Assembly: GCA_001596155.1 (NCBI GenBank)
Contig: CP014771.1
Coordinates: 1,798,001-1,862,000 of the forward strand
DNA: 64,000 bases
Source of the DNA: Hymenobacter psoromatis
GTDB taxonomy: Bacteria; Bacteroidota; Bacteroidia; Cytophagales; Hymenobacteraceae
Reading direction: 5' to 3'
Shown here: piece by piece, positions 54,401 to 62,368 of the stretch
Layout of the letters: each line of letters begins with the position of its first letter
Position numbering within the stretch: the stretch's first letter is position 1
The notes under the pieces: generated by a model
Database searches by the model: none
What the model was told of the DNA's origin: nothing
What the model saw: the letters and a program-made list of their open reading frames with translations, nothing else
Translations under genes and position numbers: made by a program

Positions 54401-54447
54401 CCCCCCCGCCCCCCAGCTGCCACCCCAGCGGCGGCAGTAGCGGCAGT
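54401..54447. repeat. GC-rich hairpin repeat, copy 2
   Basis: Variant with CTGCCACCCCAGCGGCGGCAGTAGCGGCAGT, located between two convergent PIN modules. (Motif given in parts: CTGCCACCCC and AGTAGCGGCAGT.). Confidence 0.6.
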
Positions 54448-54455
54448 GTCCTGAG

Positions 54456-54851
54456 CTACTTCACTACGTCCACGCCATACAGATGAAACTTGCCATCCGA
54501 GGTCAGCACCGGCAAGTTTTCGGTTAGGGCCTGCGCGATAATGAGCAAATCGAATGGGTCGCCGTGGTCTTTCACCTTTGGCAGCGTGGCAATGTAGAGG
54601 AGCTGACTTTGCTTGATGGGCAGTAGGTGAATGCCAAACTTGCGGCGAATGACCGTTGCGAATGTTTCCAGTGAAAGGCCGTTCAGGTCCAGCTTGCCCA
54701 GGCGCACTTTGATAGCCATCTCCCAAAGGCTGGCCGGGCTGATAACAAACGCATTGCGCTGGTCAATCAAAATGCTTTGCACCTCTGCCGATAACAACCC
54801 AAAATCAGTGCCCAGCACGATTAGGGCGTTGGTATCAAGCAAATACTTCAC
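54456..54851 (-). CDS. vapC: VapC-type PIN-domain toxin
   Basis: 131 aa. Active-site residues: Asp6 in YLLDTNALIV, Glu in SPASLWEMAIKVRLGKL, and Asp pair in DHGDPFDLLIIAQAL, then LTSDGKF. This is the PIN subgroup with the DPFD motif (PilT N-terminus type). Its ATG overlaps the upstream antitoxin gene by 4 nt (ATGA). Confidence 0.88.
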   Translation of the reverse strand: MKYLLDTNALIVLGTDFGLLSAEVQSILIDQRNAFVISPASLWEMAIKVRLGKLDLNGLSLETFATVIRRKFGIHLLPIKQSQLLYIATLPKVKDHGDPFDLLIIAQALTENLPVLTSDGKFHLYGVDVVK

Positions 54852-55033
54852 TTGCCGCTCGGCCAGTTGGCGGGCCGGTCATGCTCATCAAAGAAATCGG
54901 GATGCACGATAATCTTACCCTTAAAGTAGTTGGGGATAATATTCGATTTCTTGGCTGGTTTGACAACCGGCTTCTTAATAGCGCTGGCCTTTTTGGCCGG
55001 GGCGGCTGTCTTCTTGGGGGCGATGGCAGGCAT
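54848..55033 (-). CDS. Antitoxin of the VapC module
   Basis: 61 aa from ATG 55033. The longer frame covers two GC-rich repeats and is rejected. A Lys/Ala/Pro-rich N-terminus (APKKTAAPAKKASAIKKP), probably contacting DNA or RNA, precedes NIIPNYFKGKIIVHPDFFDE and ends in NWPSGK. The 4-nt overlap with vapC supports the TA pairing. No classic AbrB or RHH motif is obvious. Confidence 0.65.
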   Translation of the reverse strand: MPAIAPKKTAAPAKKASAIKKPVVKPAKKSNIIPNYFKGKIIVHPDFFDEHDRPANWPSGK

Positions 55034-55161
55034 AGTGGTACGGGTTGAATGAGGTAAAGATAACGCCTGCTCCCGGCATCTGGTTCGCGTTAGGAAAGCG
55101 CTCAAGACGGCATGAACGAGAGCAAACTGCCAGCCGCTAAAAGCTGCTGGCTCACTTCTCC

Positions 55162-55204
55162 TCCGCGCCCCAGCCGCAACCCCAGCGGCGGGGGTAGCGG
55201 CAGT
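55162..55204. repeat. GC-rich hairpin repeat, copy 3
   Basis: CGCCCCAGCCGCAACCCC then AGCGGCGGGGGTAGCGGC. Between vapB-like and kinase genes. Confidence 0.65.
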
Positions 55205-55228
55205 TTCTACTGACGATAAAACACCTCG

Positions 55229-55274
55229 CCCCCGCGCCCCGGCCGCCACCCCAAGCGGCGAGGGTAGCGGGAGT
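55229..55274. repeat. GC-rich hairpin repeat, copy 4
   Basis: CCGGCCGCCACCCC, AAGCGGC, GAGGGTAGCGGGAGT; ends 1 nt before the kinase stop, possibly its terminator. Confidence 0.7.
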
Positions 55275-55275
55275 G

Positions 55276-56010
55276 TTAGCAGGTTCCCATCCAAGCGCGC
55301 CGAAACCATTCTGGTATCTCCTCCCCAATCGTCGTCAATTTACCTGGTTCATATTCGGCAAACCACCAGATGGCCGCGCCTGAATTGTCGAACAAATAAG
55401 CCCGGCTGACCTGCTGCATCGTTTCGGCCAGCAGGCCCAGGCTTTTCGCGTACCGACTCACAATTTTCTCCGTCGAAACGCCGTGTCCGCCTTTGCTTAC
55501 CCGGTTGCTTACCCGGTCTACATTTACGGCCGGGGTTTCCGTAGCAATGTAGTAGAGATAGGTGCGATACCCCTGAGTCGCCGCCAGTTGCAAAAACTCT
55601 AGTTTTGACCGGTGCGACATGACCGATTCAAACGTAAAGCTGAGCCGGGCGGCCAGTAACTGGTGCCGCAGAAAATCGGCCACCGTGGCCGCCACGTAAG
55701 AGTTTACGGCTGCTTCCGGCCGCATGACCACGATGTTTTCCGCAATGTGCAGCCCGGTTTCCTGACTGGTTTGCGCCCCCACGGCCGTTTTCCCGCCCGC
55801 CAGAAACGCCGCAAAATCGGCCTGCGTTGCGGTCAGTTGGTAATCGGAGAGATGCAGGAACCGCTGTCGGACCAATTGCTTCTCTAGCTCATCGGCATTC
55901 ACATACACGCCCAGATTGAACTGTCCGCGCAATTCATCCAGTAGCGCCGATTTGCCCGAGCCGTTGGGGCCTGCGAATAAGCGCAGGCGCGGAGTAGCAC
56001 TTATCACCAT
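55276..56010 (-). CDS. Zeta-toxin/COG4185-type P-loop kinase (intact)
   Basis: 244 aa. Walker A GPNGSGKS (residues 14-21), then YVNADELEKQL as the zeta-type lid/catalytic Asp region, FTFESVMSHRSKLEFL, and the family mark RVSNRVSKGGHGVSTEKIVS with RYAKSLGLL. These are zeta-type phosphotransferases; the bona fide zeta toxin phosphorylates UDP-GlcNAc, but this subgroup's substrate is not known. It overlaps its small partner by one base (TGATG). A disrupted paralogue lies 2.3 kb away. Confidence 0.8.
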   Translation of the reverse strand: MVISATPRLRLFAGPNGSGKSALLDELRGQFNLGVYVNADELEKQLVRQRFLHLSDYQLTATQADFAAFLAGGKTAVGAQTSQETGLHIAENIVVMRPEAAVNSYVAATVADFLRHQLLAARLSFTFESVMSHRSKLEFLQLAATQGYRTYLYYIATETPAVNVDRVSNRVSKGGHGVSTEKIVSRYAKSLGLLAETMQQVSRAYLFDNSGAAIWWFAEYEPGKLTTIGEEIPEWFRRAWMGTC

Positions 56011-56210
56011 CAGTTAGCCTTGCGGCCAGGGTTCTGGTACTGGTCTGTCACTACTTCGCGCTGCCCGTTGGGATGAATCCGTACTAATTGGCCGTTTTCG
56101 TAAACCGTCACGGTGAGGCCCAGCGCCCGGCTCTCGCTCATGGCCCGCAACGAGGCTTGCCGCGTAGCCGCTTGCAGCACTTCGGCGGGTATATCTTCGG
56201 TCTTTTTCAT
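56010..56210 (-). CDS. Small antitoxin-like protein, partner of the intact kinase
   Basis: 66 aa: helical start (EDIPAEVLQAATRQASLRAM), then beta hairpin LGLTVTVYENGQLVRIH and NGQREVVTDQY. It overlaps the kinase start by one base. Paralogue at 53244. The epsilon/zeta gene order (antitoxin first) fits, but this protein is not epsilon-like in sequence. Confidence 0.65.
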   Translation of the reverse strand: MKKTEDIPAEVLQAATRQASLRAMSESRALGLTVTVYENGQLVRIHPNGQREVVTDQYQNPGRKAN

Positions 56211-56280
56211 GGTATCGTGGCCTGCTTCATCAGGCGTTTGCTCGTCTAAGATACGACGAACGAAAACGAACAGCTAACAA

Positions 56281-56328
56281 CCTCCCCGCGCCCCGGCCGC
56301 CACCCCAAGCGGCGGGCGTAGCGGCAGT
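56281..56328. repeat. GC-rich hairpin repeat, copy 5
   Basis: CCCCGGCCGCCACCCC, AAGCGGC, GGGCGTAGCGGCAGT. It lies between two minus-strand genes. Confidence 0.7.
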
Positions 56329-56351
56329 GGCTATAGGTGAGCGCAAATCAT

Positions 56352-57269
56352 CTAGAAACCAAACTGGTCGCCATTTCCACTTTCCAACCCACGCATTATA
56401 TTTTCCTCATCATCGTCTCTATCATAATATTTCTCATTATCATAATATCCCTCATTATCATCATCAGAATAATATTCTTGCCTAGAATCAAGGGTCTTTT
56501 GGTCTTCTAAGTATTCTGTCAGCTTCCTATAATTTTCAGTTATAGTTCGCTTATCTGCTGATTTGAAATGGACTTTTAAATTCATTTGGAATTCAAAAGA
56601 GAAATCGGCCTTTATATCCTTAGTTTTGAACGAGTCAAAGTCAAACATTGGACTCTCATTTAGGCCGGTTATTTCATTCTTATTACCGGGAAGACAAAAT
56701 CCATCCACATTTCTAATGCACCAATAAATATATTCTGGATTTGGCTCCGCAGCGTTTAGCTTGTCTTCAAAATCGTCGGCTATATAAAATTCAATTCCAG
56801 GCCGAAGTTTACCAATTCCATTAACCCAATGCTGTTGAAGGTCACCAGTCATGTATTTGCTTGCTAACTCACAAGCGAATTTTGATAATTTTTTGTCTAG
56901 CATCCCTCCTTTACTCACAACTAACTTAACTTTGTTACCGTCGACTATAAAATCGCATTGCGCTCCACGGTAGAAAGCCAAAATAAACTCAACCCAGCCT
57001 TCCTCGTCTATACCTTCTATATTTATGTGAGGGCCGGTAATTCTATTATCAACTTCTTTGTAAGTTTCTTTTGAGAATATTTTTTCAAAAGACGCATAAA
57101 GCATTTCTCTGTAACGATTTACTAATTCTATGTGATTTCCGCTATACACTCGTGTAACTGATAAGCCTGCGTACTTGCCGAACGCAAAACGGGAATCCAA
57201 ATTGTAGAGGCCTTGCTTAGGATACATTTCCGCGCTGATTTTTTTATTCGAGATTTTTGGCAGTCGCAT
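56352..57269 (-). CDS. AT-rich hypothetical protein, FGKY motif near the N-terminus
   Basis: 305 aa. The gene is far more A+T-rich than its neighbours, so it was probably acquired. RFAFGKYAGLSVTRVYSG resembles the FGKYxG motif of exonuclease X-like C-terminal/DUF3820 segments. The middle is mixed alpha/beta (VEFILAFYRGAQCDFIVDG). The C-terminus is highly acidic with Tyr (SDDDNEGYYDNEKYYDRDDD). No signal peptide. The function is unknown; the context suggests an accessory or defence-type gene. Confidence 0.6.
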   Translation of the reverse strand: MRLPKISNKKISAEMYPKQGLYNLDSRFAFGKYAGLSVTRVYSGNHIELVNRYREMLYASFEKIFSKETYKEVDNRITGPHINIEGIDEEGWVEFILAFYRGAQCDFIVDGNKVKLVVSKGGMLDKKLSKFACELASKYMTGDLQQHWVNGIGKLRPGIEFYIADDFEDKLNAAEPNPEYIYWCIRNVDGFCLPGNKNEITGLNESPMFDFDSFKTKDIKADFSFEFQMNLKVHFKSADKRTITENYRKLTEYLEDQKTLDSRQEYYSDDDNEGYYDNEKYYDRDDDEENIMRGLESGNGDQFGF

Positions 57270-57378
57270 AGCGCCGCAACAAGATACACCGTTTAGACGA
57301 ATTATTCAGATAAACCGGAAACGTAAAAAGCCCCGCCAGCACCACGCCGACGGAGCTTCCCCACAAACATACACCACC

Positions 57379-57663
57379 CTACACCGTCGGCAGCCCCACG
57401 TTCTCAAACCGCACGCCGCCATCCTCCAACACCGCCTCCACGACGGCATCTTTGGACACGCGACCAGATAAAATCTCCTTGCTCAACTCGTTCAAAATCA
57501 CGCGCTGCAACACGTGCTTGAGGGGCCGAGCGCCGAACTGCGGGTCGAAGCCCTGCTCGCCGAGGTAGTCGAGCACTTCGGGGGTAGCTTCGAGGCTGAT
57601 GCCGGCTTCGGCCAGACGCTGCTGGATTTGCTTGAACTGGCTGCCCACGATACGGCGGACGCA
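57379..57663 (-). pseudogene. Diverged 3' fragment of clpB
   Basis: About 89 codons ([50 protein letters not shown]) match the end of the intact ClpB, with about eight residue differences and many silent ones. So it is not a recent copy of the neighbour. The fragment starts abruptly at 57663 and stops at the normal stop. An antitoxin-like and a kinase gene lie between it and clpB. Confidence 0.85.
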
Positions 57664-57720
57664 CCTTTTTCCGAAACTTTGGCGTTACTTTACCCATACT
57701 GCTTATTGAGCATCCGACCC

Positions 57721-57948
57721 ATGATTTCTCCCTCGCCGCCTTCTGAGTCCGCTACCTTAGCTGCGCAATTGGACAACCTCGCCAACATGGCCGAACGGGT
57801 GGCCTCGCCGGAGTTTAAGCGGGGCTTTCAGGAATTTGTGCGGGCGCGGGCCAAAGCAGCCAATTCCTATTTGACTTACCGCAATGCCCAGAGTCAGTTG
57901 GTGCAAGAATGGCCCGCAACGGGCCGGATAGATATTCTGGCTGACTAA
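57721..57948 (+). CDS. Small antitoxin-like protein, partner of the third kinase
   Basis: 75 aa from ATG 57721; the longer frame runs antisense to the clpB fragment and is rejected. It is an all-helical protein (LAAQLDNLANMAERVASPEF, KRGFQEFVRARAKAANSYLT) unlike the other two partners. It ends 10 nt before the kinase gene. Confidence 0.62.
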   Translation: MISPSPPSESATLAAQLDNLANMAERVASPEFKRGFQEFVRARAKAANSYLTYRNAQSQLVQEWPATGRIDILAD

Positions 57949-57958
57949 TCTGGCACTG

Positions 57959-58549
57959 ATGCCTGTTTCCGCGCCTACGGTGTATATCCTGGCCGGGCCA
58001 AATGGTGCGGGTAAAACGTCGCTTTTTCAGTACGAAGCAGTGGCCGTGCCGCGCCTGAACGGCGATAGCCTGTATCAACAGGGCTTAGGGGCAGCCGAAG
58101 TAGATGCCGCGTTGCGGCAGCAGTTGACCACGTGGCTCGCGCAGCGACTATCGTTTGTCATAGAAACCAACGCCGCCAGCGAACGGGATTACGGCTTGTT
58201 CAACGCCTTGAAAAAAGCGGGCTACCACCTCGAATTTCGCTACGTTGGGTTGAATTCGGTGGCGCTATGTCAGAGCCGCGTAGCGCAACGGGTACTAGAA
58301 GGTGGCCACGATGTGCCATTAGCTTTGATTCAGCAGCGTTATTCCAATGGCCTGTCGCTACTGAAACGGCACTACCAGCTTTTCGACCGGCTCCAACTCT
58401 ACGATAACACGGGCCCGGTAATTCGGCAACTAGCTGATTTTACCCCCGGTCAGCCATTGCAGCAAATAGGTAAACCCGTTGCCTGGGCATTGCCAGTCGT
58501 GGTGCATATTCAGCAAATGGAAGGTATTTACCAGCGTTTTCAAAAATAA
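57959..58549 (+). CDS. Zeta-toxin/COG4185-type P-loop kinase, third copy
   Basis: 196 aa. Walker A ILAGPNGAGKTSLFQ, then RLNGDSL, ETNAASERDYGLFNALKKAG and the family mark RVAQRVLEGGHDVPLALIQQ with RYSNGL. It is shorter than and only distantly related to the 244-aa copy, so it came separately. A bidirectional terminator divides it from clpB. Toxicity and the antitoxin role of its neighbour are inferred from organisation. Confidence 0.78.
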   Translation: MPVSAPTVYILAGPNGAGKTSLFQYEAVAVPRLNGDSLYQQGLGAAEVDAALRQQLTTWLAQRLSFVIETNAASERDYGLFNALKKAGYHLEFRYVGLNSVALCQSRVAQRVLEGGHDVPLALIQQRYSNGLSLLKRHYQLFDRLQLYDNTGPVIRQLADFTPGQPLQQIGKPVAWALPVVVHIQQMEGIYQRFQK

Positions 58550-58582
58550 AAAGCCCCACCAGCACAATGCCAGCGGGGCTTT
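58550..58582. terminator. Bidirectional terminator between the third kinase and clpB
   Basis: AAAGCCCC / GGGGCTTT stem (58550-58557, 58575-58582) with A/T flanks. A degenerate relative stands at 57325-57358 downstream of the clpB fragment. Confidence 0.75.
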
Positions 58583-58600
58583 ACCATTCAAAACCAGCAG

Positions 58601-61219
58601 TTAAACGGTCGGCATCTCCACGTTCTCAAATCGCACGCCGCCATCCTCCAACACCGCCTCCACCACGGTATCCTTGGATACGCGGCCGGAGAGAATCTCT
58701 TTACTCAACTCGTTGAGAATCACGCGCTGCAACACGCGCTTCAACGGCCGCGCCCCGAACTGCGGGTCGAAGCCCTGCTCGCCGAGGTAGTCGAGTACCT
58801 CGCCGGTGGCTTCAAGGCTGATGCCGGCTTCGGCCAGGCGCTGCTGGATTTGCCGGAACTGGATATCCACAATCTTGCGGATTTCCCGGCGATTGAGGGG
58901 CTGGAACAGCACGATTTCGTCAATGCGGTTCAGAAACTCCGGGCGCATATGCTCCTTGAGGCGGTCCATCACCTCGTCGCGGGTGCGGTCCACGATGACT
59001 TCTACTTCCTCCGGGTCGTGCTCGGGCAGGTCCTTGAAATTGCGCTGAATGATGTCGGCCCCCGTGTTCGAGGTCATGATGATGATGGTGTTCTTGAAGT
59101 TCGCTACCCGGCCTTTGTTGTCGGTGAGGCGGCCATCGTCCAGCACTTGCAGCAGGATGTTGAACACGTCGGGGTGCGCCTTTTCGATTTCATCGAGCAG
59201 CACCACCGAGTAGGGCTTGCGGCGCACGGCCTCCGTGAGCTGCCCGCCCTCGTCGTAGCCCACGTAGCCGGGAGGCGCCCCGATGAGGCGCGACACGGAA
59301 TGGCGCTCCTGAAACTCGCTCATGTCGATGCGCACCATCGCGTTCTCATCGTTGAATAAGTATTCGGCTAGGGCCTTGGCCAACTCGGTTTTCCCTACCC
59401 CCGTCGTGCCCAGGAAGATGAACGAGCCGATGGGCCGCTTAGGGTCTTGCAGGCCGGCGCGCGAGCGGCGCACGGCATCCGAGATGGCGGCGATGGCCTC
59501 GCTTTGACCGGCCACGCGCTTACCCAGCTCGTTTTCGAGGTTGAGCAGTTTGTCGCGGTCGGCTTGCAGCATCTTGCTCACGGGGATGCCCGTCCACTTG
59601 GCCACTACCTCGGCAATATCCTCACTGGTAACGACTTCCTGGAGCATTCCGCCGTTTTCCTTCTGGGCGTTGGCTTCGTCTTGTAATATTTTGAGGCGCT
59701 GCTCGGCTTCCTGAATCTTGCCATAGCGCAGTTCGGCCACGCGCCCATACTCACCCTGGCGCTCAGCCTGCTCAGCTTCGGTTTTGAAGCGCTCGATGTT
59801 CTCTTTCTCGGTCTGGATGTTGGTGAGCACGGCTTTTTCGCCCTCCCACTTGGCCTTCAGCTCGTCGCGCTGGCTGCCCAGCTCGGCTAGCTCCTTGCTC
59901 AGCACGGCCTCGCGGTCGTGGTTGTCTTCGCGCCGGATGGCCTCGCGCTCAATCTCCAACTGCATCATACGGCGCTGCACCTCGTCCAGCTCTACGGGCA
60001 TGGAATTCAGCTCGATACGCAGCTTGGCGGCGGCCTCATCCATCAGGTCGATGGCCTTATCGGGCAAAAAGCGGTCGGTGATGTAGCGGCTGCTTAGCTC
60101 CACGGCCGCAATCACGGCATCGTCGGTGATGCGCACGCCGTGGTGCAGCTCGTACTTCTCCTTGATGCCGCGCAGGATGCTGATGGCGTCGGGCACGCTC
60201 GGCTCATCCACCATCACGGCCTGAAAGCGACGCTCCAGGGCCTTGTCCTTTTCGATGTACTTCTGGTATTCCTTGAGCGTAGTCGCGCCGATGGCGTGCA
60301 GCTCGCCACGCGCCAGAGCAGGCTTAAGCAGGTTGGCCGCATCCATCGCGCCCTCGCCGCCGCCGCCGGCCCCAATCAGGGTGTGTATCTCATCAATGAA
60401 AAGCAGAATCTGCCCTTCCGAGTCGGTCACTTCCTTGATAACGGCCTTGAGGCGCTCCTCAAATTCGCCCTTGTACTTGGCCCCTGCGACTAGCAGGCCT
60501 AGGTCGAGGCTCATCAACACCTTGTCTTTCAAGTTCTCGGGCACGTCGCCGGCCACGATGCGCTGGGCCAGGCCCTCGGCAATGGCGGTTTTCCCTACCC
60601 CCGGCTCGCCGAGCAATACGGGGTTGTTCTTGGTGCGACGGCTCAGAATCTGGAGCACCCGCCGAATCTCCTCGTCGCGCCCGATTACGGGGTCCATCTT
60701 GCCCTGGCGCACGCGCTCGTTCAGGTTCACGGCGTAGCGGTTGAGGCTCTGGTATTGCTCCTCCGCCGTTTGGCTGGTGACCTTACGCCCGCCCCGCAGC
60801 TCCTGGATGGCGGCCTTCAGGTCTTTTTCGGTAAAGCCGTTGTCTTTCAGCAGCGTAGCCACACTATCCTTGCCGCCCAGGATGCCCAGCAGCAGGTGCT
60901 CGACGGACACGAACTCGTCGCCCATGTCGCGCATCTGGGTGTTGGCGCGCTGCACGGCGTTGGCCGCGTCGTTGGCGAGGTAGGGCGAGCCGCCGCTCAC
61001 CTTGGGGTAGGCCGTCACGATGGTATCGAGCCGCTGGCCGAGATTGGCCAGGTTCGCGCCCACCTTCTTGCCCAGGAAGCTCAGGGTATTCTCGTCGTTC
61101 TGGAGCAAGGCCTTCAGCAAGTGGCCGGTTTCGATGGCCTGCTGCTGGTTGGCTCCCGCTAGCTCAGTGGCCTTCTGCACGGCCTCCTGCGCCTTGATTG
61201 TGAAGTTTTTAAAGTCCAT
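58601..61219 (-). CDS. clpB: ATP-dependent chaperone ClpB
   Basis: 872 aa, full length. The N domain ([20 protein letters not shown]), first Walker [19 protein letters not shown], Walker [17 protein letters not shown], a long middle coiled-coil domain (about 400-530), second Walker [18 protein letters not shown] and Walker [16 protein letters not shown] are all present. It lacks a ClpP loop and disaggregates proteins with DnaK. Normal ClpB has Pro where this second Walker A has the first Thr, a mild change. Fragments of other clpB alleles flank it on both sides. Confidence 0.97.
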   Translation of the reverse strand: MDFKNFTIKAQEAVQKATELAGANQQQAIETGHLLKALLQNDENTLSFLGKKVGANLANLGQRLDTIVTAYPKVSGGSPYLANDAANAVQRANTQMRDMGDEFVSVEHLLLGILGGKDSVATLLKDNGFTEKDLKAAIQELRGGRKVTSQTAEEQYQSLNRYAVNLNERVRQGKMDPVIGRDEEIRRVLQILSRRTKNNPVLLGEPGVGKTAIAEGLAQRIVAGDVPENLKDKVLMSLDLGLLVAGAKYKGEFEERLKAVIKEVTDSEGQILLFIDEIHTLIGAGGGGEGAMDAANLLKPALARGELHAIGATTLKEYQKYIEKDKALERRFQAVMVDEPSVPDAISILRGIKEKYELHHGVRITDDAVIAAVELSSRYITDRFLPDKAIDLMDEAAAKLRIELNSMPVELDEVQRRMMQLEIEREAIRREDNHDREAVLSKELAELGSQRDELKAKWEGEKAVLTNIQTEKENIERFKTEAEQAERQGEYGRVAELRYGKIQEAEQRLKILQDEANAQKENGGMLQEVVTSEDIAEVVAKWTGIPVSKMLQADRDKLLNLENELGKRVAGQSEAIAAISDAVRRSRAGLQDPKRPIGSFIFLGTTGVGKTELAKALAEYLFNDENAMVRIDMSEFQERHSVSRLIGAPPGYVGYDEGGQLTEAVRRKPYSVVLLDEIEKAHPDVFNILLQVLDDGRLTDNKGRVANFKNTIIIMTSNTGADIIQRNFKDLPEHDPEEVEVIVDRTRDEVMDRLKEHMRPEFLNRIDEIVLFQPLNRREIRKIVDIQFRQIQQRLAEAGISLEATGEVLDYLGEQGFDPQFGARPLKRVLQRVILNELSKEILSGRVSKDTVVEAVLEDGGVRFENVEMPTV

Positions 61220-61353
61220 TTTGATGCTAGAGTCTTAGGTGATGCTTCGGGTTAGGAAGCTGTACGTAAGGCGTAGCAAACGGGGTGCTAGAGGGGAAAG
61301 CGGACTTTTTGACGGAAAAATGCAATTTATCACCAACTCACTACGCCATAATT

Positions 61354-61923
61354 TCAGGCTGGTCCGTCCGGCGCAATAGGCTTGCCGTTTTCTATCGCGT
61401 CGGGCACAATGTATAAATCCCTGAACATCTGCTCTACCGTAGCCAGCAACTCTGGCTCAGGGTTGGCGCGGCACTCCAGAAAGTACGCGCTGATAGCGAG
61501 CAGCGGGTGGTGGACAAAGCGCATCGGACCAATAAAAGCCGTCACCATTTTGAGGTAGACGCGGAATTGTTTCGTACTGACTGACCCCTCCCCTACCAAT
61601 GCCTCCCCCACAAAACCAGCCGAAGCCAAGACATCGCGCCGGCAGATATCCAGGAAAATCTGCGTGCAGGTAGTCAGGATGCGGAAAGCATCGCCATCAT
61701 TCACCAGCAGCTTAAATCGATTGGGCGAGGCCTTGAGCGCCAGCGGGTAATATTTCAGCACGTACACATGGTGTTGGTATTGCTCGGCTTCTACCACGTA
61801 GCGCCGGTTTTTGCGGGTGCGAAACGTGTAGTAGGGCGTGCAAACCAAAGGGCCATCCTTGTGAGACGGCCCTTTGCGGTAATGAAACGAATAGCCTTCA
61901 CCTAGCTCGCGCTCAAATGGCAT
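61354..61923 (-). CDS. Hypothetical 189-aa protein of a putative TA-like pair
   Basis: No recognised family. Pattern: a basic N-terminus (GYSFHYRKGPSHKDGPLVCT), beta strands TFRTRKNRRYVVEAEQYQHH and VYVLKYYPLALKASPNRF, then helices (ILTTCTQIFLDICRRDVLAS) and a C-terminal MFRDLYIVPDAI. It overlaps the upstream 55-aa gene by 11 nt. It sits between clpB and a clpB 5' fragment, in the same position type as the kinase cassette on the other side. That is the basis for suspecting a toxin-antitoxin or defence role. Confidence 0.6.
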   Translation of the reverse strand: MPFERELGEGYSFHYRKGPSHKDGPLVCTPYYTFRTRKNRRYVVEAEQYQHHVYVLKYYPLALKASPNRFKLLVNDGDAFRILTTCTQIFLDICRRDVLASAGFVGEALVGEGSVSTKQFRVYLKMVTAFIGPMRFVHHPLLAISAYFLECRANPEPELLATVEQMFRDLYIVPDAIENGKPIAPDGPA

Positions 61924-62080
61924 ATTTATAGGCGTTACGGCGCAAGCGGATTAAATCCTCCTCCGAAAGCGTGTCAAACTTGAACTGCTTGGCATACTCG
62001 CGGGCCTGCGCTAACCGCTCTTCTTTCGTCAGGCTGGCGGCGGTAGCGGACTGCGGCTTTTTGTTGTCGGTAGTACCCAT
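61913..62080 (-). CDS. Small 55-aa partner gene of the 189-aa protein
   Basis: ATG 62080 to TGA 61913, too small for simple ORF filters. It reads MGTTDNKKPQSATAASLTKE, then ERLAQAREYAKQFKFDTLSE and EDLIRLRRNAYKYAI. It is charged and helical, like many antitoxins. The stop lies within the start of the 189-aa gene (11-nt overlap), a strong sign of translational coupling. Confidence 0.6.
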   Translation of the reverse strand: MGTTDNKKPQSATAASLTKEERLAQAREYAKQFKFDTLSEEDLIRLRRNAYKYAI

Positions 62081-62139
62081 GATTCGGCAGGTTTACAGGT
62101 AACTGGTTTTCCTCACTACCACGAAGATACCAGAGAAGG

Positions 62140-62234
62140 TTCAGCAAGTGGCCGGTTTCGAGGGCCTGCTGCTGGTTGGCCCTGGCGAGTTCGGTGGCCT
62201 CCTGCGCCTTGATGGTGAAGTTTTTAAAGTCCAT
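62140..62234 (-). pseudogene. Diverged 5' fragment of clpB
   Basis: ATG 62234 gives [20 protein letters not shown] and QQQALETGHLL, matching ClpB residues 1-36 minus four residues (VQKA), then breaks off. The upstream 100 bases (62235-62335) also resemble those upstream of clpB (61220-61315: TTCGGGTTAGGAAG, TAGCAAAC-GGGTGCTA, CGGACTTTTTG). So promoter and start were duplicated, not only coding DNA. Confidence 0.85.
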
Positions 62235-62368
62235 GATTCGCTAGGTTCTGGTAGGTGATTCGGGTTAGGAAGTCTGTACGAGAGGGATAGCAAACCGGGT
62301 GCTAAGCAAGTATTTCGGACTTTTTGGCGGGAACACATGGTTCGAAAATTATCCATTCGGACGAAATT

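Noticed and set aside
57514..57720. N-terminal extension of the 75-aa antitoxin-like gene
   Set aside because: It is antisense to the clpB 3' fragment, so openness is a shadow effect.
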